Source: Flavobacterium rivuli WB 3.3-2 = DSM 21788
GTDB taxonomy: Bacteria > Bacteroidota > Bacteroidia > Flavobacteriales > Flavobacteriaceae
Assembly: GCF_000378485.1 (NCBI RefSeq)
Contig: NZ_KB899966.1
Location: forward strand, 62,001-126,000
Reading direction: 5' to 3'
Length of the DNA: 64,000 nucleotides
The notes beneath the pieces were generated by a model. The model made no database searches, had not been told where the DNA came from, and saw only the letters and a program-made list of their open reading frames with translations. Positions 36,245-45,844 of the stretch are shown piece by piece. Numbering within the stretch: the stretch's first letter is position 1; each line of letters opens with the position of its first letter. Made by a program: the position numbers and the translations under genes.

Positions 36245-39094
36245 TTAATCTGTAAGTATGTTTTCCTTAGGCATTACAAACTGAGTGTTTTTAGAGTCGC
36301 CTTCGGGTGTGCCAAAATAAAAGTACAGTGTCCTCTTTTTTGTTCCCTGCAGTTTATTAGGCTCTCCGAGCGGGCCAAGAGAGGCTGTATCGTTATTAAG
36401 GTTAAATGCCAGCTTGCCGCCTATTGGAGGGATGCATTCTAAAAATGAAATATCCCCTTTGGGCAATACCGGTTGCGGTACCGGCCCCGATAAGCCATAA
36501 AAATCGAACAGGCGCACGAAGAGGTTTTCCTGCTCTGTGCCTACCAACAATTTGCCTTCAGCAGTGTCAAGTTCTATCCAGGATACATCGGCATAATATC
36601 CCTTAAATTCAGGATATCCCCATGAGTAACCCGTTTGTATTGTATTAATTATATTGCCCCATACATTATGGGTTACGCCTTCCATACGGTTTTTCCAAAC
36701 TCTGTACGGGCCTTTGCCCAGCCATTTTGCCGAGAACACATTATTTTCCGGATAACTAAAACTCACACCGGAAAACGTAAAGTCTCCATCTGCCTGAAAT
36801 TCGTAAGATACTTCCAGCCACCCGTTAGGCCTAAGCTTCCAAAGCACTTTTTTCATATCTCCGGAATAGTTACATTCCACTACCTGTGCATTACCCTCTT
36901 TATATGCTTTAATATTTTGTAGCGCGCCCGAACCCGAAACTAATACTGGACCATTTGCAAACGACATTTTTTTACCTTTCTCTGACATTACAGATGCCAG
37001 CAATCCGTCTTTTTTATTAATAGTTATCACTTTAGTATTAGCGTTAAGCTCTATAACAGCATCAGTTTCATTCACAGTAACCTCTGCTGCTTTTTCGGGA
37101 GTTTTTAGTAATGCATCAGCAACCTGCTTATTAGATTTTATTTTCCAGGTCCATGTGTACAACTCTTTACCAAAGGCATCTGTAACACGAAGCTGTAAAG
37201 CATCATTATCTTTCCAGTTTTTAGGAAGATCTATTTTTAAATCTCCCTTTAGCGTTGGTTTAATATTAGGCGATTTTGCTGTACCGCCTGTAACTACTGT
37301 ATAACCTAAAATGCTCTCGCCCGGTTTAGGAAATGTAACCAGTTCCCAGTTAAAAACACATTGGTTTGTGTTTGTAAAATGGTAACGGTTTTCTACGGGT
37401 ATTGTGCCCGTAAAATTATCAGGAAGGGTTTTAAGGCTTATTTTAACCGGACTGTATATTTCTTTTATAGCATTATAACTGCCTTCCTTTTCGCGGTGTG
37501 GCCCTAATATACCATCAGGAGCGTTAATACCATCAGTATCTATACGGTTGTTATAATCTGTGCGCACAAGTCCTTCATCAAGCAGTGCCCATATAAAGCC
37601 ACCCGCACCCTTTTTAGAATTCCAGTGAAGTTCCCAAAAGTCAGACAGGGAAGCCGCCCCGCCACCATCATCCTGGGCGTGTAAAAACTCGGTAACCATA
37701 TAAATATTTTCGCCCTCAAGAATTTTTTTACTGCTGTAATAGTTTTCATAGTGGTTACAGTCTATACCCCTAAAATCATTACCGGGTTTATGGTGGGCAT
37801 GAATTACAGGACGCGCAGAGAGATCGTATTTAGAATACTCATCATCAAGATCAAAGTTATGGCCTCCTTCGTTACCATTGCTCCAAATAATGATTGATGG
37901 ATGGTTGCTGTCGCGAATAACCATTTCCTTTACTAAAGGTTTTCCGGCTTTAGTACTATACGCTTTTTGCCATCCGGCAAGCTCATCTAAAACATACAAC
38001 CCCAGCGAATCGCAATACTGTAAAAATGCTTTGTCTGGAGGATAATGCGAGCATCTTACGGCATTCATGTTCATGCCCTTAATGATCTCAACGTCCATCA
38101 AATCTATTTTAGGGTTGATGGTCCTCCCTGTTTCCGGCCACCACACATGGCGGTTAACGCCTTTCATTTTTACCTTGGTACCATTAACATAGATACCATC
38201 GCCTTTACGAACTTCTATAGTCCTGAAACCAAAGCGGTCTTTAGTTTTATATGCAACCTGAGTTCCCTTCTTCAGCGTATAATAAACTGTATACAGGTTG
38301 GGAGTTTCGGCAGTCCACAACAATGGCTTCTTTACATCAACACTTACTTTACTAAGGGTATCGCCCGCTTTTACTGCAACTGTAGCAGAACCAACTATTT
38401 TATCATCTTTATCTTTTAATTCAACCAATAATTCAGATTGCTGTTTAATGCCTTCCAAATAAACATTGCTTTTAAAGTTACCATTGGCTTTAGCATCTAT
38501 AGCCATCCAGGTAATATGGTCCTGTGGTGTAGCCTCAAGGTACACAGGCCTGAAAATCCCGCCAAATATCCAGTAATCTGCCAATCGCTCTGCATTGTTT
38601 ACAGAAGCATCTGCCGACATTTTAGAAACGGTAACTTCGAGCTTATTTTCTTTACCAAACTGAATTTTATTTGTAATATCATATTTAAACCTATAAAAAG
38701 ATCCCTGGTGTACAGCGCCTGCCAACTGGCCGTTTACCTTAACCTCGGTATCTGTCATAGAGCCTTCAAATACAATGGTTATTTTTTTCCCTTTCCATGA
38801 CTCAGGTATTGTAAAAGTGTGTCGGTAAATACCTTTTTCATCATGAAATGTAAAGTTCTTTCCGTGTGTTACATAATCTCTCCCGTAATTGTAAGCACCA
38901 AATCCCTGTTGCTCCCAGTGGCTTGGTACCTGTATAGTAGACCATTTTCCTGCTTTTCTCCCGCCAGTTACCCAAAAATCCCAGGCAACAGTATTTTCAT
39001 TATCAGTCCCGGAAAGATATTGTATCTGTTTAGTTTGTCCGTGAACAGATAAGCTAAGGGTAATAATAAAAATAAGAAGCAAAAAATTACGCAT
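36245..39094 (-). CDS. GH2 beta-galactosidase
   Basis: This 949-aa secreted protein has a signal peptide cut near VHGQ. An N-terminal jelly roll (WEQQGFGAYNYGRDY), a beta-sandwich and a TIM barrel follow. The acid/base is E409 in SNGNEGGHN and the nucleophile E469 in VTEFLHAQDD. A C-terminal beta domain starts near residue 700. GH2 members hydrolyse beta-galactosides, beta-glucuronides or beta-mannosides. In this setting beta-galactose on RG-I side chains is the natural target. It heads a likely operon running down to uxaA. The 169-base gap upstream holds a hairpin and a CAGGATA motif. Confidence 0.9.
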   Translation of the reverse strand: MRNFLLLIFIITLSLSVHGQTKQIQYLSGTDNENTVAWDFWVTGGRKAGKWSTIQVPSHWEQQGFGAYNYGRDYVTHGKNFTFHDEKGIYRHTFTIPESWKGKKITIVFEGSMTDTEVKVNGQLAGAVHQGSFYRFKYDITNKIQFGKENKLEVTVSKMSADASVNNAERLADYWIFGGIFRPVYLEATPQDHITWMAIDAKANGNFKSNVYLEGIKQQSELLVELKDKDDKIVGSATVAVKAGDTLSKVSVDVKKPLLWTAETPNLYTVYYTLKKGTQVAYKTKDRFGFRTIEVRKGDGIYVNGTKVKMKGVNRHVWWPETGRTINPKIDLMDVEIIKGMNMNAVRCSHYPPDKAFLQYCDSLGLYVLDELAGWQKAYSTKAGKPLVKEMVIRDSNHPSIIIWSNGNEGGHNFDLDDEYSKYDLSARPVIHAHHKPGNDFRGIDCNHYENYYSSKKILEGENIYMVTEFLHAQDDGGGAASLSDFWELHWNSKKGAGGFIWALLDEGLVRTDYNNRIDTDGINAPDGILGPHREKEGSYNAIKEIYSPVKISLKTLPDNFTGTIPVENRYHFTNTNQCVFNWELVTFPKPGESILGYTVVTGGTAKSPNIKPTLKGDLKIDLPKNWKDNDALQLRVTDAFGKELYTWTWKIKSNKQVADALLKTPEKAAEVTVNETDAVIELNANTKVITINKKDGLLASVMSEKGKKMSFANGPVLVSGSGALQNIKAYKEGNAQVVECNYSGDMKKVLWKLRPNGWLEVSYEFQADGDFTFSGVSFSYPENNVFSAKWLGKGPYRVWKNRMEGVTHNVWGNIINTIQTGYSWGYPEFKGYYADVSWIELDTAEGKLLVGTEQENLFVRLFDFYGLSGPVPQPVLPKGDISFLECIPPIGGKLAFNLNNDTASLGPLGEPNKLQGTKKRTLYFYFGTPEGDSKNTQFVMPKENILTD

Positions 39095-39157
39095 ACAATT
39101 GAAGCTTTATAAAAAAAAATAAATTTAAAATGCTAATCTAATACCTTTAAAGTAAAG

Positions 39158-39197
39158 AAGTGTCATGACCTATCCTGTATAATAGCCCATGACACTT
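39158..39197. promoter_or_regulatory. Inverted repeat between the GH42 and GH2 genes, with embedded CAGGATA motif
   Basis: AAGTGTCATG (39158-39167) and CATGACACTT (39188-39197) are perfect 10-base arms around a 20-base spacer. The spacer holds TATCCTG (39171-39177), which is CAGGATA on the coding strand, 77-83 bases before the GH2 start. The repeat could end the GH42 transcript, but it lacks a T-tract of note and shares AGTGTCATG with the region before rhaT, so an operator role is at least as likely. Confidence 0.5.
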
Positions 39198-39262
39198 AAT
39201 ATTATTCCTATAAATTTAATTTCCGGTTAAGATATATGCTGCACGCAGTATAAATTAAAAAG

Positions 39263-41347
39263 TTACTTTTTTAATTTCCAAACTAATACTCCCGCCGTAG
39301 CAATAGTTTTTTTGCCAACTAAAATTTCGGCATCTTTAGGCAGGTTCATTTCATAAGGCTTATCAGAATAATTCATGGCAATACCAAAACCGTCACGATA
39401 TTCTACAGTTACACCCACAGGGTAGTTTTCTATAGCAATACCCAGCTTTTTATAAAGTTTTGTAAGCACCGCCTGCTCTAAATTTCCGGTGTTACTGTCT
39501 GCACCAACATAAGTTACAGTTCCTTTTCCTAATTTAGTAAAGGTAACGGCTGCCTTACCTGCATAAAAATCTCCCGCATAGGTGCCCCAGGTTTCGGTTG
39601 CTCCTGTTGGCTTAAGAACATCTCCCCAACTGGTCCATGAAAAACTCTTGTTTTCCAAAACCACATTGTCAGGAGCATGAGGTTTAAGTAAATCATAAAA
39701 TTCAATTTCGGCACCAATAAGTGGGTATATGGGCGCTGCATGGCGTGTCTGCCACAGGTGGCCCTGCTCATCCTGGTGGCCTGTCCTGCTGCTAAGTACA
39801 AGGTTGCCCCCTGCTTTGGCATAGCTGGTTAATTTGGCAATAAGCTTTTGGCTCATTTGCTGGTATGCAGGAACTACAATTACCGGATATTGTGAAAAAT
39901 TGGCACTATCGCGAATAAAATCAACAGGAGCACCAAAACCTTTAAGGGGTTTATAATATTTTAATACATGTGCTTCGGTATTCCAAAGTGTGGTTTGTTT
40001 ATTCTGGTTAATAGCTACGGTATTATCCGGATCATACAAAATAGCTGTTTTGCGTTTTGTGTAGTCGGTTGGTGCTTTACCAGTCCCAATATTTTTCCGT
40101 AACACCTTAACATCTTTAATAAACTGCTCAAACTCTAACCCTCCAGATGTGGGCGTAACACCATCTGTACCTAAAATACCTGCATGGTACTGCTCAAAAC
40201 CATAAATAGGCGCACGAAAACGGTAGGTACACGTAAATTTACTACCACCTGCAAACACATGCCATAGCCACAGGTTTACTGCACCAGGAAGTGGCTGAGA
40301 ATTAATTGTTCCCCAGTTTACCTGCCCCGGTTGTAGTTCCATTACCCCATAAAGTGGCGATAATGGCCTAAAATAATCATTTGCCATGGCTATACGCGAG
40401 TAATCGCCTACACGATAACCTTTTAAGCCGGTACCATCATGCTCGCCGTATACCATATAACGCGTATAAGTAATAAAATCAAGTTCTTTACTATTGCCTA
40501 TGTAACGCGACTGATAATTAGGTATATAGTTAGATGTTATCCATTGTTTAGGATCGGTATTTTTTTTAAGCGTTTTTGCCTGCAGGTCTAAAAAATTAGC
40601 CGTTTCGTAATCACAAAATCGGCTGTGGTCCAGGCACTGGTATAAATTCATACCCCACTGGCTGTGCTGCGGTATATTTATCTGGTTAAAATCGGTATAT
40701 GTACCGCTCCAAAAATTTGTGCCCCACGCTTTATTAAGTGCATCAACTGTTTTATATCTTTCTCTTAGCCAAACACGAAAACGCTTTTGGGCATCATCGC
40801 CATAATCAACGTTAGATCCCGGTTCGTTATCAAGCTGCCAGCCCATAATACGGCTGTCTTTGCCATAATGTTTTGCCAGTTCGGCAATCATTTTCATAGA
40901 ATAGGTACGATAAAATTCACTCGAAAAAGAAGCATGCTGCCTTGATCCATGGTCTTCATACGTGCCATCTTCCCTCTTTTTTAATATTTCAGGATGCTTA
41001 CGGCTTAACCATACGGGTGGTGTCGCAGTAGAGGTACACATAATTACCTTAAGCTTGTACTTAGCGGCAAGTGCAACCGCACGGTCCAGCCATGCAAAAT
41101 CGTAGCGGCCTTCTTCGGGTTCCAGTTGTGCCCAGGCAAATTCGGCAAAGTGGGTAAATTCAAAACCCATATCGGCCATTTTTTTTAAATCACGATCCCA
41201 TTGCGATTCATCCCAATGTTCAGGGTAATAATATGCCCCAACCGTGGTAAGGTCTTTATCAGGAAAAAATGGTGCCTGCTTATTTTGAGCCGTTGCACTT
41301 AACATAATTCCTGCTAAGAATGCGGCACTAAGTATTTTTTTTATCAT
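39263..41347 (-). CDS. GH42 beta-galactosidase
   Basis: This 694-aa secreted enzyme has a signal peptide cut near ATAQ. The TIM-barrel motif TVGAYYYPEHWDESQWD opens it. The acid/base is E175 in QLDNEPGSN and the nucleophile E337 in VMELQPGQVNWG. The C-terminal part is the usual trimerisation domain and small beta domain of GH42. It removes beta-galactose, probably from galactan or single galactose side chains of RG-I. The secretion signal is notable, since many GH42 enzymes are cytoplasmic. It is the last gene of the operon that begins with the GH28 gene at 49351. Confidence 0.93.
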   Translation of the reverse strand: MIKKILSAAFLAGIMLSATAQNKQAPFFPDKDLTTVGAYYYPEHWDESQWDRDLKKMADMGFEFTHFAEFAWAQLEPEEGRYDFAWLDRAVALAAKYKLKVIMCTSTATPPVWLSRKHPEILKKREDGTYEDHGSRQHASFSSEFYRTYSMKMIAELAKHYGKDSRIMGWQLDNEPGSNVDYGDDAQKRFRVWLRERYKTVDALNKAWGTNFWSGTYTDFNQINIPQHSQWGMNLYQCLDHSRFCDYETANFLDLQAKTLKKNTDPKQWITSNYIPNYQSRYIGNSKELDFITYTRYMVYGEHDGTGLKGYRVGDYSRIAMANDYFRPLSPLYGVMELQPGQVNWGTINSQPLPGAVNLWLWHVFAGGSKFTCTYRFRAPIYGFEQYHAGILGTDGVTPTSGGLEFEQFIKDVKVLRKNIGTGKAPTDYTKRKTAILYDPDNTVAINQNKQTTLWNTEAHVLKYYKPLKGFGAPVDFIRDSANFSQYPVIVVPAYQQMSQKLIAKLTSYAKAGGNLVLSSRTGHQDEQGHLWQTRHAAPIYPLIGAEIEFYDLLKPHAPDNVVLENKSFSWTSWGDVLKPTGATETWGTYAGDFYAGKAAVTFTKLGKGTVTYVGADSNTGNLEQAVLTKLYKKLGIAIENYPVGVTVEYRDGFGIAMNYSDKPYEMNLPKDAEILVGKKTIATAGVLVWKLKK

Positions 41348-41380
41348 GGTATAAATTTGTAATTGTAAGAATAAACCGGA

Positions 41381-42958
41381 TTACAATTTTAAGCTTTTTA
41401 CAGCTTTTATAGTCTTATCTTTTAAATTATTTATTCTGTGAATGCTAAAATTACTAACGTCCTTTAAATCAAATATTGGAACACCGGGCATGATTTGTAC
41501 TTTAATATCTGAAAAATCTGCGCCCTTAACATCCTCAAGAATAAATGCAGGACGGTAATCGGGATTTTCAAATTCAAGGGTTATATGGTGCATTGTTATA
41601 TTGCGCGCATGGCGAATGTAAAATCCGTAAGCAGGAATTTTGCCAAATTCCTGAGGGTCGGGATAAGATGTTTCATTTTCCGGCACTATAACTGCTCCCT
41701 GTTGCTTTGTGGCTCCTCCTTTAATTTTTATCATAATATTAGAGAAAACAATATCTTCTACATCATGCCCGGGTATGCCCATAAGCATAGAGCCGTACTG
41801 CGGATTTGAAGCCGTAATAATAACATTATCTATAAGTACATGCTTAAGGCTGCCCACCGCCATTTCGGCAGGGCCGCGCATACGCCTGCCAAGCCTAAAA
41901 AAGAAAGGGGCATTTAAAATATTATCCATTACAATGTTAGTAACTGTTATATTTTCCAACACTGAACCATCTACAGTTTCTAAAGCAAGGCCGCGGCAAT
42001 GCTGAAATGTACAGTTTGAAATTGTGATGTTTCTAAAAGCACCATTAGATTCGGTACCCAGTTTTATACGGCCTGTAACCACGCCTTTATCAGGGGCGGC
42101 TTTTTGAGTGGTCTTATAAGTACCATCAAGAAAAGTGCCTTCATCATAACCATAAACGGCGCAGTTAGTAATGGTAATATTTTCGGTAGGTGCTGCATAG
42201 CCTAAAGCGTAAGATGCTTTAAGTACCAGCGCATCATCGTTTGGGGAATTTAGGGAACAGTCAGAAATTTTTACATGTCTGCAACAGTCTATATCTATAG
42301 CATCGCGGTTGGTATCAATTTTAAGATTGTTGATAGCCATATTATCTACACCCGTTGCCAAAATAGCAAAATGCCCACCGTGCAGTACCGTAAAATCACG
42401 GAGTATTACATTGCGGCATTTTTTTAGTGCTATGGATTTATTGCCAAGACCGGGAGTGGTTTTACCCCATTTTTGCAGCCCTTTACCATGAATTAATCCG
42501 GGACCTAATATAGAAACATTATCAAGATCTTCGCCCCAGATGAGGCTGTTGCGAAAATGGCTGTGCCCAAAATCCTGATACTGCAATGAGTCGCCCCAAA
42601 TGTTAGGTTCAGGATCATCATATTTACCGTGATGTTCTTCCATATTGGCGGCAATTATGGTTGAACCTGCACTTAGGTATAATGAAATATTACTTTTTAA
42701 ACGGATGGAGAAACTAAGGTAGTTACCCGCAGGAAAATAAACAGTTCCACCTCCCGACTTAAAAGCAGCATCGATAGTTTTATTTATGGCATCGCTATCT
42801 AAATGTAATCCATCACCAAGGGCACCAAAATCTTTTACATTAAAAACATGCTCGCCGTTAGCTTTGTTTTTAATTACCGGCTGGGTTTTTTGGATTGGAG
42901 AGCCACTACAAATAATACTGTTTAGCAAGATAATCAGGTACGTAATGGCTTTATTCAT
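41381..42958 (-). CDS. GH28 family hydrolase without the usual GHG histidine
   Basis: This 525-aa secreted protein has a short signal sequence (ITYLIILLNSIICS) and a parallel beta-helix with the opening motif VKDFGALGDGLHLDSDAI. Catalytic aspartates are D219 (NRDAIDID) and D241/D242 (PNDDALVLK), with 22-residue spacing as in GH28. At the place of the GHG histidine the chain reads TGRIKLGTESNGAFRNI, so that His appears absent. Polygalacturonases normally keep it, while some rhamnogalacturonan-specific members differ. It probably cleaves galacturonic acid-rhamnose bonds. The gene is 6 bases after the next GH28 gene. Confidence 0.85.
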   Translation of the reverse strand: MNKAITYLIILLNSIICSGSPIQKTQPVIKNKANGEHVFNVKDFGALGDGLHLDSDAINKTIDAAFKSGGGTVYFPAGNYLSFSIRLKSNISLYLSAGSTIIAANMEEHHGKYDDPEPNIWGDSLQYQDFGHSHFRNSLIWGEDLDNVSILGPGLIHGKGLQKWGKTTPGLGNKSIALKKCRNVILRDFTVLHGGHFAILATGVDNMAINNLKIDTNRDAIDIDCCRHVKISDCSLNSPNDDALVLKASYALGYAAPTENITITNCAVYGYDEGTFLDGTYKTTQKAAPDKGVVTGRIKLGTESNGAFRNITISNCTFQHCRGLALETVDGSVLENITVTNIVMDNILNAPFFFRLGRRMRGPAEMAVGSLKHVLIDNVIITASNPQYGSMLMGIPGHDVEDIVFSNIMIKIKGGATKQQGAVIVPENETSYPDPQEFGKIPAYGFYIRHARNITMHHITLEFENPDYRPAFILEDVKGADFSDIKVQIMPGVPIFDLKDVSNFSIHRINNLKDKTIKAVKSLKL

Positions 42959-42964
42959 AAACTA

Positions 42965-44641
42965 TTAATTTACTTTAGATAACTTAACTACAGTGTTCTT
43001 AACCTCTTTACCTGTTTTTAATTTTTCTTTACCGTATGGTGACTTAATAGCTATATTTTTTGAATTAGCGCCCGAGATATCGTAAACAGTTACCTGATTT
43101 TCGTTTCCTGTAAAACCATCTACGTCTACGTTTTTTACATTTTTAAGTATCAGTGCAGGGCCCTGTTCTGTAGTGATCTTTATATTTTTAAGCTTTATAT
43201 TTTCAGATTCTACAATTTCTCCACCTTTATCGGCATGCACCGTGATGTTTTCTATATTAATGTTCTCAATATTTTTTTCGGGCAGGCCATTAAAGAACAT
43301 TGCCCTTTTTGCGCCGCTGCACACCACATCCTTTATATAGATATTTTTAAAAACAGGCGTTGTTTTATCTACCGCCGGCAATACTGCTACTTTAGGCGTT
43401 TGGATACCTTCATCGGATGTTTCTACAGCCGATTTACCACCATAATACAAATCAAAAAGCAGCGGCTCTGTAGATATATCAAACATACTAATATTAGATA
43501 TATAAATATTTTCTACAACGCCTCCCCTGCCGCGTTTACTTTTAAAACGCAGCCCCACATCTGTTCCTAAAAACTGGCAATTTGTTACTGATATATTTCT
43601 TACACCGCCCGACATTTCGCTGCCCACAACAAAACCTCCGTGCCCCCTAAAAACGGTACAGTTATTTACAATTACATTTTCACAGGGAAAGTTGCGTTTC
43701 CAGCCGTCTTCGTCTTTACCAGATTTAATGCAGATGCCATCATCTCCGGCATCAAAAGTACTGTTGATGATAAGGGCGTTTTTACACGATTCAAGATCGA
43801 GCGCATCGCCATTTTGAGAATATGGCGGGTTACGTGCCTGTATGCCGTCTATAATAATATTTTCGCACATTAACGGATGCAGGTTCCATGCCGGCGAGTT
43901 CTGAAAGATGACTCCCTGCAATAAAACATTTTTACAATTCTGAATGCTAACCATTACTGGCCGCAAAAAATCACGTATAGACTCCCATTCTGCATCAGTT
44001 TTTAAATTTTTAGGAATGTTCATATCACTTATGGTATCGCCATGTAAAAATTGTGCCGATGGTACCCAGTAATCCTTGCGTTTAAATACACCTCCTTTAG
44101 ATGTTGCCTCTTTCCACTGCCTGTCGGTTACCTTATCTTTTTTTAATGCCCTCCAGTACTGACCGTTACCATCTATTGCACCTTTGCCTGTTATAGCAAT
44201 ATTTGTTTGCCCTTTAGCCCATATTGGCGACTGGCAGCGGCGGGTATCTAATCCTTCAAAAGAGGTTTCTATAATAGGATACAGGTTTTTATCCGGCGAA
44301 AAAAGGATAATGGCCCTGTCTTCCAGGTGCAGGTTAATGTTACTTTTAAGCACTATAGGTCCGGTAAACCAAACCCCCGCAGGCACAATTAATTTGCCGC
44401 CACCTTTAGCTGTAAGTGCTTCCATTGCTTTAACAAATGCCTGGGTATTTAGTGTAACCCCATCGCCTGTACCACCGAAATCTTTTATTGAAACTTCGTT
44501 ATCAGGGAATACCGGAGCCGATATAACCGGCATTTTAAAAGGCAGGTTTTTATATAGATATTCGTAGTCGCTTTTTTGTGCAGATACAGAAAAACTACAT
44601 AAAGTGGTAATAACGGTTAACAGTAAGATTGCTCTTTTCAT
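42965..44641 (-). CDS. GH28 polygalacturonase-like hydrolase
   Basis: This 558-aa secreted beta-helix protein has the standard GH28 set: KDFGGTGDGVTLNTQAF, QNGDALDLES, AGDDGICIKSG (D300/D301), GHGGFVVGSEMSGGVRNI (H334) and RFKSKRGRGGVVENI. The intact GHG and RGRGG motifs point to hydrolysis of alpha-1,4-linked galacturonic acid, probably from oligogalacturonide ends. The ATG at 44641 (MKRAILLLTV, a clean signal peptide) is preferred over one at 44674, which would overlap the GH105 gene. The gene lies 11 bases beyond the stop of that GH105 gene. Confidence 0.9.
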   Translation of the reverse strand: MKRAILLLTVITTLCSFSVSAQKSDYEYLYKNLPFKMPVISAPVFPDNEVSIKDFGGTGDGVTLNTQAFVKAMEALTAKGGGKLIVPAGVWFTGPIVLKSNINLHLEDRAIILFSPDKNLYPIIETSFEGLDTRRCQSPIWAKGQTNIAITGKGAIDGNGQYWRALKKDKVTDRQWKEATSKGGVFKRKDYWVPSAQFLHGDTISDMNIPKNLKTDAEWESIRDFLRPVMVSIQNCKNVLLQGVIFQNSPAWNLHPLMCENIIIDGIQARNPPYSQNGDALDLESCKNALIINSTFDAGDDGICIKSGKDEDGWKRNFPCENVIVNNCTVFRGHGGFVVGSEMSGGVRNISVTNCQFLGTDVGLRFKSKRGRGGVVENIYISNISMFDISTEPLLFDLYYGGKSAVETSDEGIQTPKVAVLPAVDKTTPVFKNIYIKDVVCSGAKRAMFFNGLPEKNIENINIENITVHADKGGEIVESENIKLKNIKITTEQGPALILKNVKNVDVDGFTGNENQVTVYDISGANSKNIAIKSPYGKEKLKTGKEVKNTVVKLSKVN

Positions 44642-44652
44642 CTTTATTTTTT

Positions 44653-45810
44653 TTATTTTCCTAATTCTAAACATCCCATAATAAACGGACCTGTTGCTTT
44701 TGCATCATTATCCCTAATGCGTTCGTTCACATAGTATTCAAAACTCCCGTCGCGGTAAGGAGTACCTCCTAACCCGGCTACAGCACAGCATTTAGTAAGT
44801 GTTAAAGTACCATCTGCATTCTTTAATATCAGGTTTTTCATAAGCCCGTCGTATGCTTTTTCAGCAACCTTTTTATATTTGGCATCTATATATCCTTTAT
44901 TTACTGCCTTGGCATAACCATACATAAACATAGAAGATGCCGAGGCTTCGAGGTAATTGCCCTGTTGCATACCTTTATCTACTACCTGATACCATAAACC
45001 TGTTTTATCCTGGTAGTGCGTTAATGCTTCAGATAATTCTTTAATAATACGTATCAGTTCAGGACGTTTAGGATGATCCTGCGGTATATAATCCAGTGTA
45101 TCTACAAGCGCCATATACCACCAGCCTATGCTCCTTCCCCAAAAATTAGGCGACTGCCCGGTAACCGGATTTGCCCACTTTTGATTTTTGCTCTCATCCC
45201 ACGCATGGTAATACAAACCTGTTTTGGCATCATACGTATGTTTTGCACACACAAGAAACTGGTTAATAACATCATCTGTCATTTCCGGTTTATTAAAAGT
45301 AACCGCATACTGCGCAAGAAAAGGCGAACCCATATATAAACCGTCAAGCCATATTTGGTGCTGGTAAATAAGTTTATGCCAAAAAACGCCCTCATGCGTA
45401 CGTGGCTGATTTTTCATTTGTTTAACGAGCCTCTCCATTGCAAGTTTATACTTTTCATTACCGGTTTCTTTATAAACATCAAAAAGAACCTTTCCGGAGT
45501 TAACATAGTCTATGTTATAGGTTTCTACCTCATACAGGTAAATTTCACCCTTATTATTTATAACAGTATCTGCCCACTTAACAACATAGTCAAGGTATTT
45601 ACGGTCATTAGTAGCTTTCCACACCTTTAGCATCGCAAGGCAACCCAACCCCTGGGAATAACCAAAATACAAACGCTTGCCATAGTCCAGCTGCCAGGCT
45701 TCGGGAAAGCGTTTCATTTCAGAGTCGGCAAACAATTTCGCGGTCTGCTGGGCTTTTACCGCCGGTGTTCCAAGAAGAAATAAGAGTACTATTATAATGT
45801 ATTTTTTCAT
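44653..45810 (-). CDS. GH105 unsaturated rhamnogalacturonyl hydrolase
   Basis: This 385-aa secreted enzyme has a signal peptide cut near VKAQ. The (alpha/alpha)6 barrel carries the catalytic candidate D156 in IWLDGLYMGSPFLAQ and the motif WGRSIGWWYMALVDTL. The length is near that of YteR/YesR. It removes unsaturated galacturonic acid from RG-I lyase products. It is distinct from the lipoprotein member at 22626-23786, being a free periplasmic enzyme. It is co-transcribed with two downstream GH28 genes and, 34 bases upstream, the unassigned 709-aa protein gene. Confidence 0.9.
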   Translation of the reverse strand: MKKYIIIVLLFLLGTPAVKAQQTAKLFADSEMKRFPEAWQLDYGKRLYFGYSQGLGCLAMLKVWKATNDRKYLDYVVKWADTVINNKGEIYLYEVETYNIDYVNSGKVLFDVYKETGNEKYKLAMERLVKQMKNQPRTHEGVFWHKLIYQHQIWLDGLYMGSPFLAQYAVTFNKPEMTDDVINQFLVCAKHTYDAKTGLYYHAWDESKNQKWANPVTGQSPNFWGRSIGWWYMALVDTLDYIPQDHPKRPELIRIIKELSEALTHYQDKTGLWYQVVDKGMQQGNYLEASASSMFMYGYAKAVNKGYIDAKYKKVAEKAYDGLMKNLILKNADGTLTLTKCCAVAGLGGTPYRDGSFEYYVNERIRDNDAKATGPFIMGCLELGK

Positions 45811-45844
45811 CTTTTTTATTCTGATTATTGAACCATAAATTAAA

